The notes beneath the pieces were generated by a model. It made no database searches and was not told the DNA's origin. It was given only the letters and a program-made list of their open reading frames with translations. Positions 35,890 through 45,430 of a DNA stretch of 64,000 nucleotides are shown in pieces. The stretch's first letter is position 1. Every line of letters begins with the position of its first letter. This DNA comes from Streptomonospora mangrovi (GTDB lineage: Bacteria; Actinomycetota; Actinomycetes; Streptosporangiales; Streptosporangiaceae), in NCBI RefSeq assembly GCF_027604915.1, contig NZ_JAJAQC010000003.1:62001-126000 (forward strand), in the 5' to 3' direction. The position numbers and the translations under genes are program-made.

Positions 35890-36923
35890 GCGCTGACACC
35901 CAGCCGGTCCGCGCGCCCAAGGTCGCGGTCATGGGCAGCGGCTCCTGGGGGACCGCCTTCGCCAACGTGGTCGCCGACGCCGGGGCCGCCGAGGTCGTGC
36001 TGTGCGGCCGGCGCGCCGCCGTGGCCGACGCCGTCAACGAGCGCCACGAAAACCCCGACTACTTCCCGGGCATCCCGCTCAACCCCGCGCTGACCGCCAC
36101 GACCGACCCCGCCGCGGCGCTGCGCGGCGCCGACTTCGTGGTGCTCGCCGTGCCCTCCCAGACCCTGCGCGGCAACCTGGTGGCCTGGCGCGCCCACATC
36201 GCCCCCTCGGCGGTGGTCGTCAGCCTGATGAAGGGCATCGAACTGGGCACCTCGCTGCGCATGAGCGAGGTCGTCACCGACGTCCTGGCGGTCCCCGCCG
36301 AGCAGGTCGCGGTGGTCTCGGGCCCCAACCTCGCCCGCGAGATCGCCCAGCGCCAGCCCGCCACCGCCGTCATGGCCTGCCCGCACGAGCCCACGGCGGT
36401 GCGCCTCCAGCACATCTGCAAGTCCGCCTACTTCCGCCCCTACACCGCCACCGACCTGGTCGGGGTGGAGCTGGGCGGCGCGGTCAAGAACGTCATCGCG
36501 CTGGCGGTGGGCGTGGCCGTGGGCATGGGCTTCGGCGACAACGCCAAGGCGTCGCTGATCACCCGGGGGCTGGCCGAGACCGTGCGGCTGGCCGTGACCC
36601 TGGGCGCCGACGAGCACACCCTGGCGGGGCTGGCCGGCCTGGGCGACCTGGTGGCCACGTGCAGTTCGCCGCTGTCGCGCAACCGCACCTTCGGCGAGAA
36701 GCTCGGCCAGGGCATGACCCTGGAGGAGGTCGTGGCCGAGACCCGGCAGACCGCCGAGGGGGTCAAGTCCTCGGAGTCGGTGCTGGCCCTGGCCCGCGAG
36801 GCCGGGGTCGAGATGCCCATCACCGAGGCCGTGGTGGCGATGATGCACCACGACCTCTCCCCGGCCGAGGCGCTCGCCGCCTTCATGTCGCGCAGCGCCA
36901 AGCCCGAGCGCTACGGGGTCTAG
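35886..36923 (+). CDS. gpsA: NAD(P)-dependent glycerol-3-phosphate dehydrogenase
   Basis: Reduces dihydroxyacetone phosphate to sn-glycerol 3-phosphate for lipid synthesis. The 345-residue protein has the Rossmann loop MGSGSWGTAFANVVADAG, the FVVLAVPSQ and SLMKGIELGT motifs, the catalytic Lys in LGGAVKNVIALAVGVAVG, and GLGDLVATCSSPLSRN. GTG 35886 overlaps the plsC stop (GTGA), so translation is coupled. Confidence 0.97.
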   Translation: MSADTQPVRAPKVAVMGSGSWGTAFANVVADAGAAEVVLCGRRAAVADAVNERHENPDYFPGIPLNPALTATTDPAAALRGADFVVLAVPSQTLRGNLVAWRAHIAPSAVVVSLMKGIELGTSLRMSEVVTDVLAVPAEQVAVVSGPNLAREIAQRQPATAVMACPHEPTAVRLQHICKSAYFRPYTATDLVGVELGGAVKNVIALAVGVAVGMGFGDNAKASLITRGLAETVRLAVTLGADEHTLAGLAGLGDLVATCSSPLSRNRTFGEKLGQGMTLEEVVAETRQTAEGVKSSESVLALAREAGVEMPITEAVVAMMHHDLSPAEALAAFMSRSAKPERYGV

Positions 36924-36984
36924 GCCCCCGGGGGGCACGCCGCGCCGCACCGGCGCGGCCAGCGGAACGGAAAGACGCGCCACC

Positions 36985-38244
36985 ATGCACGAGCAGGACC
37001 AGCAGAACCAGCGGGACCGGCAGCACCGGCAGGACGGGCGGCCCGGCGAGAACACCCGCGCCGTGCGGCTGCCCACCGGGCCGCCGCCCGCCGAGCGGCC
37101 GCTGCGCACGCCGGTGTACCGCACCACCACCTTCGAGTTCGCGACCTCGCGGGACTACGCCGACGTGCTGGCCGGGACCGTGCCGGGCTACTCCTACTCG
37201 CGCATCGACAACCCCACCTCCGACGCCTTCGCGCGGGCGGCGGCCGCCATGGAGGCCGGCGGGCGCGAGGTGCGCGGCGAGGCGTTCTCCTCGGGCATGG
37301 GCGCCATCAGCAGCGTGCTGCTGGGGCTGACCATGGCCGGCTCCCACGTGGTGGCCTCGCACTCCATCTACGGCAACACCTACTCGCTGCTGGACGGCCT
37401 GCTGCGGCGCTTCGGGGTGGCCGTGGACTTCGTGGACATCACCGACCTCGCCGCCGTGGCCGCCGCCGTGCGGCCCGAGACCGCCGTGGTGTTCACCGAG
37501 ACCCTGTCCAACCCCACCATGACGGTGTCCGACCTGCCCGCGCTGGCCCGCATCGCCCACGACGCGGGCGCCGCGCTGGTGGTCGACTCCACCTTCGCCT
37601 CGCCGGCGGTGTGCCGGCCGCTGGAGCACGGCGCCGACATCGTCGTGCACTCGGCCACCAAGTACATCGGCGGGCACAGCGACGCCACGGGCGGCGTGGC
37701 CGTGGGCACACCCGAGGTGATGGCGCGGGTGCGCTCGGCGCGCGTGGACCTGGGGCCGTGCCTGGCCCCCGACGAGGCGTTCCTGCTGCACCGGGGCCTG
37801 GAGACCCTGCCGCTGCGCATGGCCCGCCAGTGCGCCACGGCCGCGGAGTTCGCCGCCGCCGTCGCCGCCCACCCCGCCGTGGAGAGCGTGGCCCACCCCA
37901 GCCTGCCCGGCCACCCCGGGCACGCGCTCGCCGCGCGGCTGTTCGACGCCGGGCGGTTCGGCGCGGTGGTGACCGTGACCCCGCGCGGCGGCCGCGAGGC
38001 GGGTATGGCGCTGGCCGACGGCGTGCGCACCGCCATGGTCGCGGCCTCGCTGGGCGGCACGCACACGCTCGTGGGCCACGTCGGCTCCACCACCCACCGC
38101 CAGATGAGCGACGAGGCGCTGGAGAAGGCCGGGATCGGACCGGGCGCGGTGCGGTTCTCCATCGGCCTGGAGGACGCGCGCGACCTGATCGGCGACGCGC
38201 TGGCGGCGTTGGACCGCTGCGGCGCCGGTCAGGCCGCAAGATGA
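36985..38244 (+). CDS. Trans-sulfuration PLP enzyme (cystathionine gamma-lyase / methionine gamma-lyase type)
   Basis: A 419-residue member of the Cys/Met-metabolism PLP family. Visible are the N-terminal cofactor Tyr-x-Arg of the neighbouring subunit (YSYSRIDNPTSDAF), SSGMGAISSVL, the VVDSTFASP Asp that holds the PLP ring and the PLP lysine in HSATKYIGGHSD (about residue 230). Sub-family cannot be fixed: gamma-lyase, gamma-synthase or homocysteine desulfhydrase are possible. The first 30 residues are a Gln/Asp/Arg-rich extension. ATG 36985 lies 61 bases after gpsA. Confidence 0.88.
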   Translation: MHEQDQQNQRDRQHRQDGRPGENTRAVRLPTGPPPAERPLRTPVYRTTTFEFATSRDYADVLAGTVPGYSYSRIDNPTSDAFARAAAAMEAGGREVRGEAFSSGMGAISSVLLGLTMAGSHVVASHSIYGNTYSLLDGLLRRFGVAVDFVDITDLAAVAAAVRPETAVVFTETLSNPTMTVSDLPALARIAHDAGAALVVDSTFASPAVCRPLEHGADIVVHSATKYIGGHSDATGGVAVGTPEVMARVRSARVDLGPCLAPDEAFLLHRGLETLPLRMARQCATAAEFAAAVAAHPAVESVAHPSLPGHPGHALAARLFDAGRFGAVVTVTPRGGREAGMALADGVRTAMVAASLGGTHTLVGHVGSTTHRQMSDEALEKAGIGPGAVRFSIGLEDARDLIGDALAALDRCGAGQAAR

Positions 38245-38377
38245 GACGGGGCCGTCGGGCCACGGGACGACCGGGCGGCCCGCCAACCGGGCACCGGGAC
38301 ACGACCGGGGAACGAACGGCCGCAACCGGGACCAACCGGTTCCTGTTGGCAGATAGGGCGAGATAGGGTCGGGCAGC

Positions 38378-39493
38378 ATGGCCGAGCAGCGTAAAATCCG
38401 GGTGGCCGTCGTCTTCGGCGGGCGCAGCACCGAGCACGAGATCTCCTGCGTCACCGCGGGCGGCGTCATCTCGGCGATCGACACCGACCGCTACGAGATC
38501 GTGCCCATCGGGATCACCCGCGCGGGCGAGTGGACCCTGTCCTCGGCCGAGCTGGAGCGGCTGGCGATCGTCGACGGCCGGCTCCCCGAGGTCGACGGCT
38601 CCGGCCCCCGCCTGGCCGTGCCCTTCAGCGGCGCCGCCGACCTCATGGTCCTCGCCGACGGCGAGGCGCCCCGGCCGCTGGGCGGCATCGACGTCGTCCT
38701 GCCGCTGCTGCACGGCCCCCTCGGCGAGGACGGCACCGTCCAGGGCCTCTTCGAGATGATGGACGTCCGCTACGCCGGCGCCGGGGTCTTCGCCAGCGCG
38801 GCGTCCATGGACAAGATCTTCATGAAGACCCTGTTCACCGGGCACGGCATCCCCACCGGCCGCTACGTGGCCGTGCCCGACCGCGCCTGGCGCGGCGAGC
38901 GCAAGCGGGTGCTGGACGACATCGCCGAACTCGGCGACACCCTGTTCGTCAAGCCCGCGCGCGGCGGCAGCAGCATGGGCATCACCCGGGTGGCCGACGC
39001 CGCCGACACCGACGCCGTGGTCGCCGCGATCGAGTCGGCGCGCGCGCACGACCCCAAGGTGATCGTCGAGGCGGCGGTGCCCGGCCGCGAGATCGAGTGC
39101 GGCGTACTGGAGTCACTCGACGGCGGCGCGCCCGAGACCTCGCTGCCCGCCGAGATCCACGTCGCCGAGGGCTTCGACTTCTACGACTTCCAGGCCAAGT
39201 ACCTGTCCACCAGCACCCTGACGATCCCGGCCGACCTGCCCGCCGAGGTGGTCGCCGAGATCCGCCGCGAGGCAGCGCGCACGTTCGAGGCGCTGGGCTG
39301 CGAAGGGCTGGCGCGGGTGGACTTCTTCTACGGCGACGACGGCCGCGTCTACGTCAACGAGATCAACACGCTGCCCGGGTTCACCCCGTCCTCGGCGTTC
39401 CCGCAGATGTGGGCGGCCAGCGGGGTCGACTACCCCGCCCTGGTCGACCGCATCATCCAGACAGGCCTGCGCCGCGCGCCGGGCCTGCGCTGA
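38378..39493 (+). CDS. ddl: D-alanine--D-alanine ligase
   Basis: Makes the D-Ala-D-Ala dipeptide for peptidoglycan. The 371-residue ATP-grasp protein has VVFGGRSTEHEISCVTAG (N-terminal substrate loop), LLHGPLGEDGTVQGLFEM, FVKPARGGSSMGI (ATP-grasp lysine) and the metal ligands in ARVDFFYGDDGRVYVNEINTLPGFTPSS. The Tyr in FYDFQAKYLS (omega loop) fits D-Ala rather than D-lactate specificity. Directly followed by a terminator. Confidence 0.96.
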   Translation: MAEQRKIRVAVVFGGRSTEHEISCVTAGGVISAIDTDRYEIVPIGITRAGEWTLSSAELERLAIVDGRLPEVDGSGPRLAVPFSGAADLMVLADGEAPRPLGGIDVVLPLLHGPLGEDGTVQGLFEMMDVRYAGAGVFASAASMDKIFMKTLFTGHGIPTGRYVAVPDRAWRGERKRVLDDIAELGDTLFVKPARGGSSMGITRVADAADTDAVVAAIESARAHDPKVIVEAAVPGREIECGVLESLDGGAPETSLPAEIHVAEGFDFYDFQAKYLSTSTLTIPADLPAEVVAEIRREAARTFEALGCEGLARVDFFYGDDGRVYVNEINTLPGFTPSSAFPQMWAASGVDYPALVDRIIQTGLRRAPGLR

Positions 39494-39532
39494 CCCCGGC
39501 GGGCCGGGCGCGGCCCCTCAGGCACGCGAAGA

Positions 39533-39576
39533 GGGCGGGAAGGCGGTTGCCCCGACGCACGTCCGCCTTCCCGCCC
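39533..39576. terminator. Bidirectional terminator between ddl and the AA10 gene
   Basis: A perfect 14-bp stem (39533-39546 with 39563-39576) with a 16-base loop, between two convergent stops. Confidence 0.75.
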
Positions 39577-39650
39577 CGGTCGATCCCGCCGGCCGGACCC
39601 TGCCGCCCCCGGCCGGGGGATCATGGGGAGTGGTCCTGTGTGCTACCCGG

Positions 39651-40967
39651 TCACGCCGTGGCGCACGACGACCCGTCCAAGCGGAAGGTCTCGGGCACCT
39701 CGGCCGGTCCCGTCGCGCTGGCGTTGAACCCGAAGGTCACCGACCCGCCGGCGGGGACGTTGCCGTTCCAGGCGGCGTTGGAGGCCATGACGTGGTCGCC
39801 GTGCTGCTCGAACCGCGCCGACCAGCCGCTGGAGACCGTGGCGCCGTCGGTGAACTCCCAGTCGACCGTCCAGCCGCTGATGGCGGAGTCGGCGTCGTTG
39901 GTCAGCTTGACGCTGGCGGTGTAGCCGCCCGACCACTGGTTGGCCACGGTGAAGTCGACCGTGCACTCGCCGCTGGTCTCCGAGGCCGGGCCCGTGGTCA
40001 GGCGCACGGTGGAGGACGCGGGTGAGGCGTTGCCGGCGGCGTCGAGGGCCACCACGTAGAACTCGTAGTCGGTCTCGGGGGTGAGCCCGGTGACCGTCGC
40101 CTCGGCGCGCGTGCTGGTGGCCACGACCTCGTCGGTGGCGGCGTCGTAGACCTCGTAGCGGGTCACGCCCCGGTTGTCGGTGGCCGCGCCCCACATCAGG
40201 TCGGCGCTGTCGCCGGTGACGTCGTGGACCATGGGCGCGCCGGGCGCGGTGGGCGCCTGGGTGTCGGGCTGGGTGGTGCCGCCGCCGGTGAAGTTGACGT
40301 CGGCGCAGTTGTAGAACGCCTCGGGGCTGTCGGAGCGCTGCCAGATCGAGTAGATGATGTGGCGCCCGCTCTTGTCGGGCAGCGTGGCGTCCCAGGTGTA
40401 CTCGGCGCCGTCGGGGCCCGACCCGTTGATCGGCGGGTTGGTGACCTCGTCGAACGGCACGGGTTCGAGGTCGTCCCAGCCCAGCGGCTCCTCGGGGTTC
40501 CAGCCGTCCTTGGTGATGTACTGGTACCAGGTGCCGGGGTGGGGCGCCCAGGCGTTGTAGCGGAAGGTGATCTGCTGGCCCGAGCGCACGTCGGTGGCCG
40601 GCCACTCGGTGCCCGGGGCGTTGAACGCGTCGAACTGGCTGGTGGGGCCGCACAGCTTGCCGTCGGGGATGATCTCGCGGTGCCGGCCGCCGGCGTTGCT
40701 GATGAGGTTGCCGAACCAGTTCCAGAACGGGTAGGTGTTGGCCGCCAGCGCGTCCTGGCACATCGGGTTCTGCGGGTCCAGCGAGCCGCCGTTGCCGTTG
40801 TCGATGCCGTCGCGGTAGCAGGCGTAGGTGCGCGTGGCGGGGTAGGTGAGGCCGCCGTGGGCCTCGGCGGGCTCGGGCGGCAGGGCCACCACGAACCCGG
40901 CGGCCAGGACGGCGGCGCCGCCGACCAGGGCCGTCATTCGGGCGAGGTTCACCTGTGCACTCCTCAT
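39651..40967 (-). CDS. AA10 lytic polysaccharide monooxygenase with FnIII and CBM2 modules
   Basis: A secreted copper enzyme that oxidatively cleaves crystalline polysaccharide. From ATG 40967 there is a signal peptide ending in AEA, so His37 becomes the mature N-terminus; with His143 (AWAPHPG) it makes the copper-binding histidine brace. The AA10 domain runs to about residue 225, a fibronectin type III module to about 330, and a CBM2-type carbohydrate-binding module with paired cysteines (SGECTVDF ... GSSCATA) closes the 438-residue protein. CBM2 and the cellobiose-type operator upstream suggest cellulose, though AA10 also includes chitin-active members. A GTG at 40973 is a less likely start. 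Confidence 0.93.
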   Translation of the reverse strand: MRSAQVNLARMTALVGGAAVLAAGFVVALPPEPAEAHGGLTYPATRTYACYRDGIDNGNGGSLDPQNPMCQDALAANTYPFWNWFGNLISNAGGRHREIIPDGKLCGPTSQFDAFNAPGTEWPATDVRSGQQITFRYNAWAPHPGTWYQYITKDGWNPEEPLGWDDLEPVPFDEVTNPPINGSGPDGAEYTWDATLPDKSGRHIIYSIWQRSDSPEAFYNCADVNFTGGGTTQPDTQAPTAPGAPMVHDVTGDSADLMWGAATDNRGVTRYEVYDAATDEVVATSTRAEATVTGLTPETDYEFYVVALDAAGNASPASSTVRLTTGPASETSGECTVDFTVANQWSGGYTASVKLTNDADSAISGWTVDWEFTDGATVSSGWSARFEQHGDHVMASNAAWNGNVPAGGSVTFGFNASATGPAEVPETFRLDGSSCATA

Positions 40968-41122
40968 TGTCACGTTCCTGGCCGCGCGGGGGCGCGGCCA
41001 TGGGGATGGGATGGGGGATGGTGCATGAGGAAGGAGGTCGAGGGGGATCGGGGGAAGCAGGGGGCCAGGGGGTGGGGAGGGTGCGGACGGGGCCGTTCAC
41101 AGAGGGGCGCCCATGGAAGCCT

Positions 41123-41154
41123 TGGGAGCGCTCCCAAATGTGGGAGCGCTCCCA
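41123..41154. promoter_or_regulatory. Tandem CelR-type operators upstream of the AA10 gene
   Basis: TGGGAGCGCTCCCA occurs twice, at 41123-41136 and 41141-41154, 18 bases apart start to start. This is the 14-bp inverted repeat known to bind CelR, the LacI-family, cellobiose-released repressor of cellulase genes in Thermobifida fusca (CebR in Streptomyces binds the same core). The sites lie about 155-190 bases before the AA10 start. The purine-rich stretch between them and the gene (about 40990-41100) is a leader with no ORF of note. Confidence 0.88.
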
Positions 41155-41287
41155 ATGGCGTTCCGTGGAAGCCCCTTTAGCGTGGCGTGGACCACACGAT
41201 AGTGCAACGGCCGGTAAGTAAGTCGTGGCGCAAGGGTTAGGTCGCGGCGGGGCGGCCGACGCGGACGTGCCGCGCCGGCCGACGGGT

Positions 41288-42184
41288 TCAGCGGCCCGGG
41301 TGGCCGGGGCCCGGGGGAGGACCGTAGTGGCCCTGCGGCGGCGCGGGCGGGACGGGCGGCATGCCCGGGTGGCCCGGCTGTCCCGGGTGGGCCCGGGGCG
41401 CGTAGCCGTGGGGCGCCTGCGGCGGCGCGGGCGGGGCGGGCGGCAGCAGCCGCCGCGCCAGGACCGTGCCGCCGGCCGTGACGGCCGGGAACGCCAGCAC
41501 CGCCACGAACGGCACCGCCAGCAGCAGGTAACTGGGGATCCCGAAGCCCCACACCAGGAACCGGCGGCGGCGCATGGCCTCGCGGCGGTCGCTCACCCGC
41601 AGCAGCCGCCGCCGCTCGAAGGGCGTGCTCAGCAGTTCGATGGTGAGCAGCCAGCCGCCGATCATGCCCGAGACCACCGGCACGACCGTCTGGCCCACCA
41701 CCGGGATGAACCCGGCGAGGAACATCGGGATGGAGATCAGCAGCGAGACCAGGATCAGCCCCAGCGACTGGCGCACGGCGCGCACCACGGTGCGGGCGAT
41801 GGAGTCGTCGAAGGGCGGCGGGGCGTCGCCCAGGTGGTCGTCGACGCTCTCGGCGATCTTGTCGTAGAGCGGGAAGCCCAGGGCCAGGGTCAGGCCGGTG
41901 AAGGCGACCACCATGAGCATCACCGCGGCGGCGATCAGGACGATGCCGGCCGCCACGCGCAGCGTGGTGGCCCAGCCCTCCGACCAGCCGTCGGCGAACG
42001 GGGTCAGCCACGCGGTGAGGTCGGTGACGTTGGTGACCAGCGCGACGAACGCGACCACGAACAGCACCGAGGTGATCAGGGGCGGGATGGCGCCGAGCAC
42101 GAACAGGCGGGGATGGCGCACGATGATGCCCAGGCCCTGGAACAGGACGCCGACGCCGGCGAGGAGATCGCGGAGGGGACTCAC
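41288..42184 (-). CDS. EI24-domain (CysZ-like) integral membrane protein
   Basis: A 298-residue protein with about four to six hydrophobic segments (LFVLGAIPPLITSVLFVVAFVALV; IVLIAAAVMLMVVAFTGLTLALGFPLYDKIAE; SLGLILVSLLISIPMFLAGFIPVVG; FLVWGFGIPSYLLLAVPFVAVLAF) in the EI24/CysZ pattern. CysZ family proteins can take up sulfate, but many EI24 members have no assigned role. The last 45 residues are a Pro/Gly/His/Tyr-rich cytoplasmic-type tail. Start is GTG 42184. It is 49 bases from the convergent-direction neighbour at 42234, in the same orientation, so the two may share a transcript. Confidence 0.85.
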   Translation of the reverse strand: MSPLRDLLAGVGVLFQGLGIIVRHPRLFVLGAIPPLITSVLFVVAFVALVTNVTDLTAWLTPFADGWSEGWATTLRVAAGIVLIAAAVMLMVVAFTGLTLALGFPLYDKIAESVDDHLGDAPPPFDDSIARTVVRAVRQSLGLILVSLLISIPMFLAGFIPVVGQTVVPVVSGMIGGWLLTIELLSTPFERRRLLRVSDRREAMRRRRFLVWGFGIPSYLLLAVPFVAVLAFPAVTAGGTVLARRLLPPAPPAPPQAPHGYAPRAHPGQPGHPGMPPVPPAPPQGHYGPPPGPGHPGR

Positions 42185-42233
42185 GACGGTCGAGAATAGT
42201 GCGTCGGCGGTCGGCCCCGCACCTTCGGGCCGC

Positions 42234-43856
42234 TCACCCGGCGCGCTGGCGGACCAGCGCGGCGCGGGCGCTGCGGGCGGCGGCGCGGATGCGGCGGTCG
42301 GGGTGGTGCTGGGCGAACCAGGCCAGCACGAACGGGCTTTCGGGGTGGCCGCAGCCGGCGGCGGTGTCGAAGACGCCGGGCAGTTCGGGCTCGCTGACGC
42401 TCAGGTAGGAGCCTTCGTCGTCGTTGCCGTAGGTGCCCTGGCGCAGGCTGGCGGCCAGGCCGTCCAGCAGCGGGGCCAGGTGGTCGTCGGGGTCCAGCGC
42501 GTCCTGCTTGGCGAACCCGGCGTCGAACAGCCACGCGCGGGCGCGGGCGCCGAACCCGGGGTCGTCCCGCAGCGCCTCGTAGCAGGGGCGCGCCGCCAGG
42601 GGGTGGGCGGCGGTCGCGGCGCGCGCCACGGAGCGGTGCACGCAGTCGTCGCTGCGGCGGTAGAGCGCCACGAGCGCGCGCATGGCGTCGGGGGCGCCGC
42701 GCGCGGCGATCCAGCGGCGCAGCTCCTCCGCGCCGCAGGGGTCGCCGGCGGCGGCGCGGTCCACGACCACCTCGGCGTCCTCGGCCATCAGCTCGGCGTG
42801 GGAGCGCGGCCGCACCCCGCCGGCGCACAGCAGCGCGTACCACAGCCACCGCCCCACGTCGGTGAGGACGGCGTGCCGGCCGCCCGCCCCGGCGGACTCG
42901 GCGACGGCGCCCAGGGCGGTCAGCTCGGTAAGCACGTCGGCGGCGCGGGCGGCGAGGTCGGCGGCCGGGCGCGGCTCGGCGGCCCGCACCTCGGGCGCGG
43001 CGGCGGCCATGTGCGCCACGACCGGCATCGGGGTGCCGAGGTCGCGGCCCAGGCACAGGGCGGTGAGCACGGCGCCGACCAGGGGCTCGGCGGCGCGGGG
43101 GCCGACGCAGGCGGCGACGCGGCGGCGCAGGTCGGTGAAGCGCGCCCACCACAGGTCCAGTGCGGCGGCCACCCCCCGGGTGCCGGAGGCGGCGGCGACC
43201 GCGGGGGCGGCGAGGACGCCGGCGGTGAACGCCTCGGGGCCGGGCAGCGGCACGGCGGGCAGGGTGGCGCCCAGGCGGCCCCATCCGGCGGCGGGGGCGG
43301 CGGGCGCGGGGCGGGCGCCGGAGCGCGCGGCGGCGAACGCCGCGAAGGTGAGCCCCGGGGCGCCGCGCCGGGTGGCGCCGCGCGGCGGGGCGGCGGGTGC
43401 GCGCTCGCCGATACCGGGCCGGGCTGAGGCGGGGGCGGGCGCCGAACCGCAGCGGTAGTCGGGCCGGCGCGGCGGGGGAGCGGCGGCGTGGGCGGCGGCG
43501 TAGGCGGCCAGGAACCGGTCCAGGGGCAGGGAGCGGGGGTCGGTCCAGCCCCGGTCGGCGAGGAAGGACCACCAGGTGGTCAGCGCGCGGGGCACGGCGG
43601 CGGTGTCGGCGGGGGAGAGGTCCTCGCGGGTGGCCAGCCAGTGCCGCAGCGCGGGGGCGTCGGCGGCCGACCACCGGGCCACGAGGCCGTCGCCGCCGGC
43701 GCGGGGTTCGCCGAGCTTGTAGCCGACGACGGCGGCGAGGACGCGCGTGGCCACCGGCGCACCGGCGGCGCGCGCCCACGCGGCGGCCGAGCGGGGTAGC
43801 AGCTCGCGGTACCGGTCGAGCGTGTCCTCGTCGGCATTGCTGAACACCAGGCGCAT
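42234..43856 (-). CDS. Hypothetical protein, 540 residues
   Basis: I do not recognise the family. The protein is Ala/Arg-rich with no signal peptide or membrane segment. An N-terminal region of about 120 residues (RLVFSNADEDTLDRYRELLPRS ...) is followed by a Pro/Ala/Arg-rich low-complexity stretch (about 125-210), then a long mostly helical part. The C-terminus (ALRDDPGFGARARAWLFDAGFA ... SPFVLAWFAQHHPDRRIRAAARSARAALV) resembles helical-repeat proteins. ATG 43856 is chosen because GGAG lies at a good distance and the open frame upstream looks non-coding. Confidence 0.6.
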   Translation of the reverse strand: MRLVFSNADEDTLDRYRELLPRSAAAWARAAGAPVATRVLAAVVGYKLGEPRAGGDGLVARWSAADAPALRHWLATREDLSPADTAAVPRALTTWWSFLADRGWTDPRSLPLDRFLAAYAAAHAAAPPPRRPDYRCGSAPAPASARPGIGERAPAAPPRGATRRGAPGLTFAAFAAARSGARPAPAAPAAGWGRLGATLPAVPLPGPEAFTAGVLAAPAVAAASGTRGVAAALDLWWARFTDLRRRVAACVGPRAAEPLVGAVLTALCLGRDLGTPMPVVAHMAAAAPEVRAAEPRPAADLAARAADVLTELTALGAVAESAGAGGRHAVLTDVGRWLWYALLCAGGVRPRSHAELMAEDAEVVVDRAAAGDPCGAEELRRWIAARGAPDAMRALVALYRRSDDCVHRSVARAATAAHPLAARPCYEALRDDPGFGARARAWLFDAGFAKQDALDPDDHLAPLLDGLAASLRQGTYGNDDEGSYLSVSEPELPGVFDTAAGCGHPESPFVLAWFAQHHPDRRIRAAARSARAALVRQRAG

Positions 43857-44416
43857 GACCACTCCACGTTGTTCCCAGACCGGCCGGGGCGGACCGGACG
43901 AACAGCGCCGTCCGGACATGTCGGGATGGCCGAGGCCGCCCGGACCCACCCGTCCGCCGCCGCCTCACCCCTAGTGTGGCAGCCGCCGCCCCGCGTACAC
44001 AGGGCCGCACGGGCCGGCGGCCCGGTGCGGCGGCCGCCCAGTCCACCCCTTCTGACCTGGGTCTATGAAAGACGGTTGGTGCGACGGTACAGGCAGCGGC
44101 CCCTTTCCCGCCGCAGGACCGCCCCACGTCCCCGGCCGGCGGGATCCCCGGAGGCGGCCCGCCCGCCGTCCAGCCGAAACCCCTCCGCACCCCCCCACCC
44201 GGTATGACGCTCCCCACACCGGATCGGGTGTCCGGAAGCACCCGCGCCCGTGCCGCCGGGTCAAGGGCCGTGCGCGGCCGGGGACGCGGGCGGCCGGTGC
44301 GGAGGGCGAAGGGCGGGCGCGCGGTCGGGGGCCGCGCGCGGCGGGGCGGGGGCGGGTTATCCACAGCGGCTCAATTGGCGTTGTGGCCGGTGGGCGGGGC
44401 GGGGTTGGGTGGAGCC
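43857..44416. other. 560-base divergent gap without a gene
   Basis: Between a minus-strand hypothetical gene and a plus-strand AbiEi-like gene. Predicted peptides here are Pro/Arg/Gly strings. A less GC-rich island at about 44055-44095 may carry a promoter. No hairpin with a U tract or repeat seen. Confidence 0.4.
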
Positions 44417-45430
44417 ATGCCGGACACCATGGACACCACGGACGCCTCGGTCGTCTACTCCCTCGCGGCGGCCCAGCACAGGGTCGTCTCGCGCGCCCAG
44501 GTGCGCGACCTCGGGCTGCCCGAATCCGCCGTCGACCGCCTGGTCGCGCGGCGGCGCTGGCGGCGGCTGCGGCGCGGGGTCCTGCACGTCGGCCCCGGCG
44601 AACCCCGCCTGGCGGCGCGGGTCATGGCGGTGCAGCTCGCCTACGGCCCCCGGGCCGTGGCCGTGGGCCCGACCGCCGCGCGGCTGTGGGGCTTCAGCGG
44701 ACTGCCGCCCGCATCCGAGCGCGACCGCGTCCACGTCGTCCTGCTCGGCGGCGCCACGCCCCAGGGCCCCGACCTCCGGTCCCACGCCTGGCGGCTGCCG
44801 CCAAGCGAGGTCACCCTGCGCCGGGGCATCCGGCTCACCACCCCGGGGCGCACCCTGCGCGACACCGTCGTGCTGGTCGACCGCCACACCGCCGTCAGCG
44901 TCCTCGACTCCGCGCTGCACCAGGGCGCCGTCACCGCCGAGGAGTTGGCCGACCTCCGCGCCGCCAACACCCGCCGCCCCGGCGCCGTGCGCACCCGCGC
45001 GTGGTGGGACCTCGCCGACCCCCGCGCCCAGAGCAGCCTGGAGACCCGCCTGCGGCTGGTCTGCCACGACGCCGGGATCCCGCCCGAAACCCTCCAGTAC
45101 CCCGTCTACCGCGCCGACGGCACCCTCGCGGGCCGGGCCGACCTCGCCTGGCCCAGTTGGGGCGTGGCGGTCGAGGCCGACGGGCGCGCCCCGCACACCC
45201 TCCCGGCGGCGCTGTTCGTCGACCGCGACCGGCAGAACCGCATCCTCACCGCGCCTGAGCGCCTCACCCTGCTCAGGTTCACCTGGAGCGACCTCCAGCG
45301 GCCCAAGGACATCGTGGCGATGATCCGCCAGGCCCGCCGTGCGCCTCCCGCCCCTGCGGGGTCCCCCGAGTCCACGCCGTCTGAGTCGGCGCCGGGCGCC
45401 CGGCCGCCGCCCCGGTGCCCGGCGCACCGC
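44417..45430 (+). CDS. AbiEi/DUF559-like protein without an in-frame stop
   Basis: The N-terminus (about 10-90) is a winged-helix of the AbiEi_4 kind, the antitoxin-like domain of type IV systems (SRAQVRDLGLPESAVDRLVARRRWRRLRRGV). The C-terminal part (about 210-310) resembles DUF559, a Vsr-like nuclease fold, with SSLETRLRL, GRADLAWPSWGVAVEADG, the DRDRQN string and LRFTWSDL. After the domain ends (about 45345) the frame has no stop; it stays open to 48358 across two genes on the other strand. A one-base shift would end it at TGA 45382. The end given here is the border of the next gene. Frameshift or sequence error is likely. No AbiEii nuclease toxin is next to it. Confidence 0.65.

Noticed and set aside
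38237-38248. TGAGAC near the end of the gamma-lyase gene as an operator
   Set aside because: A single half-site without its partner at the expected spacing.
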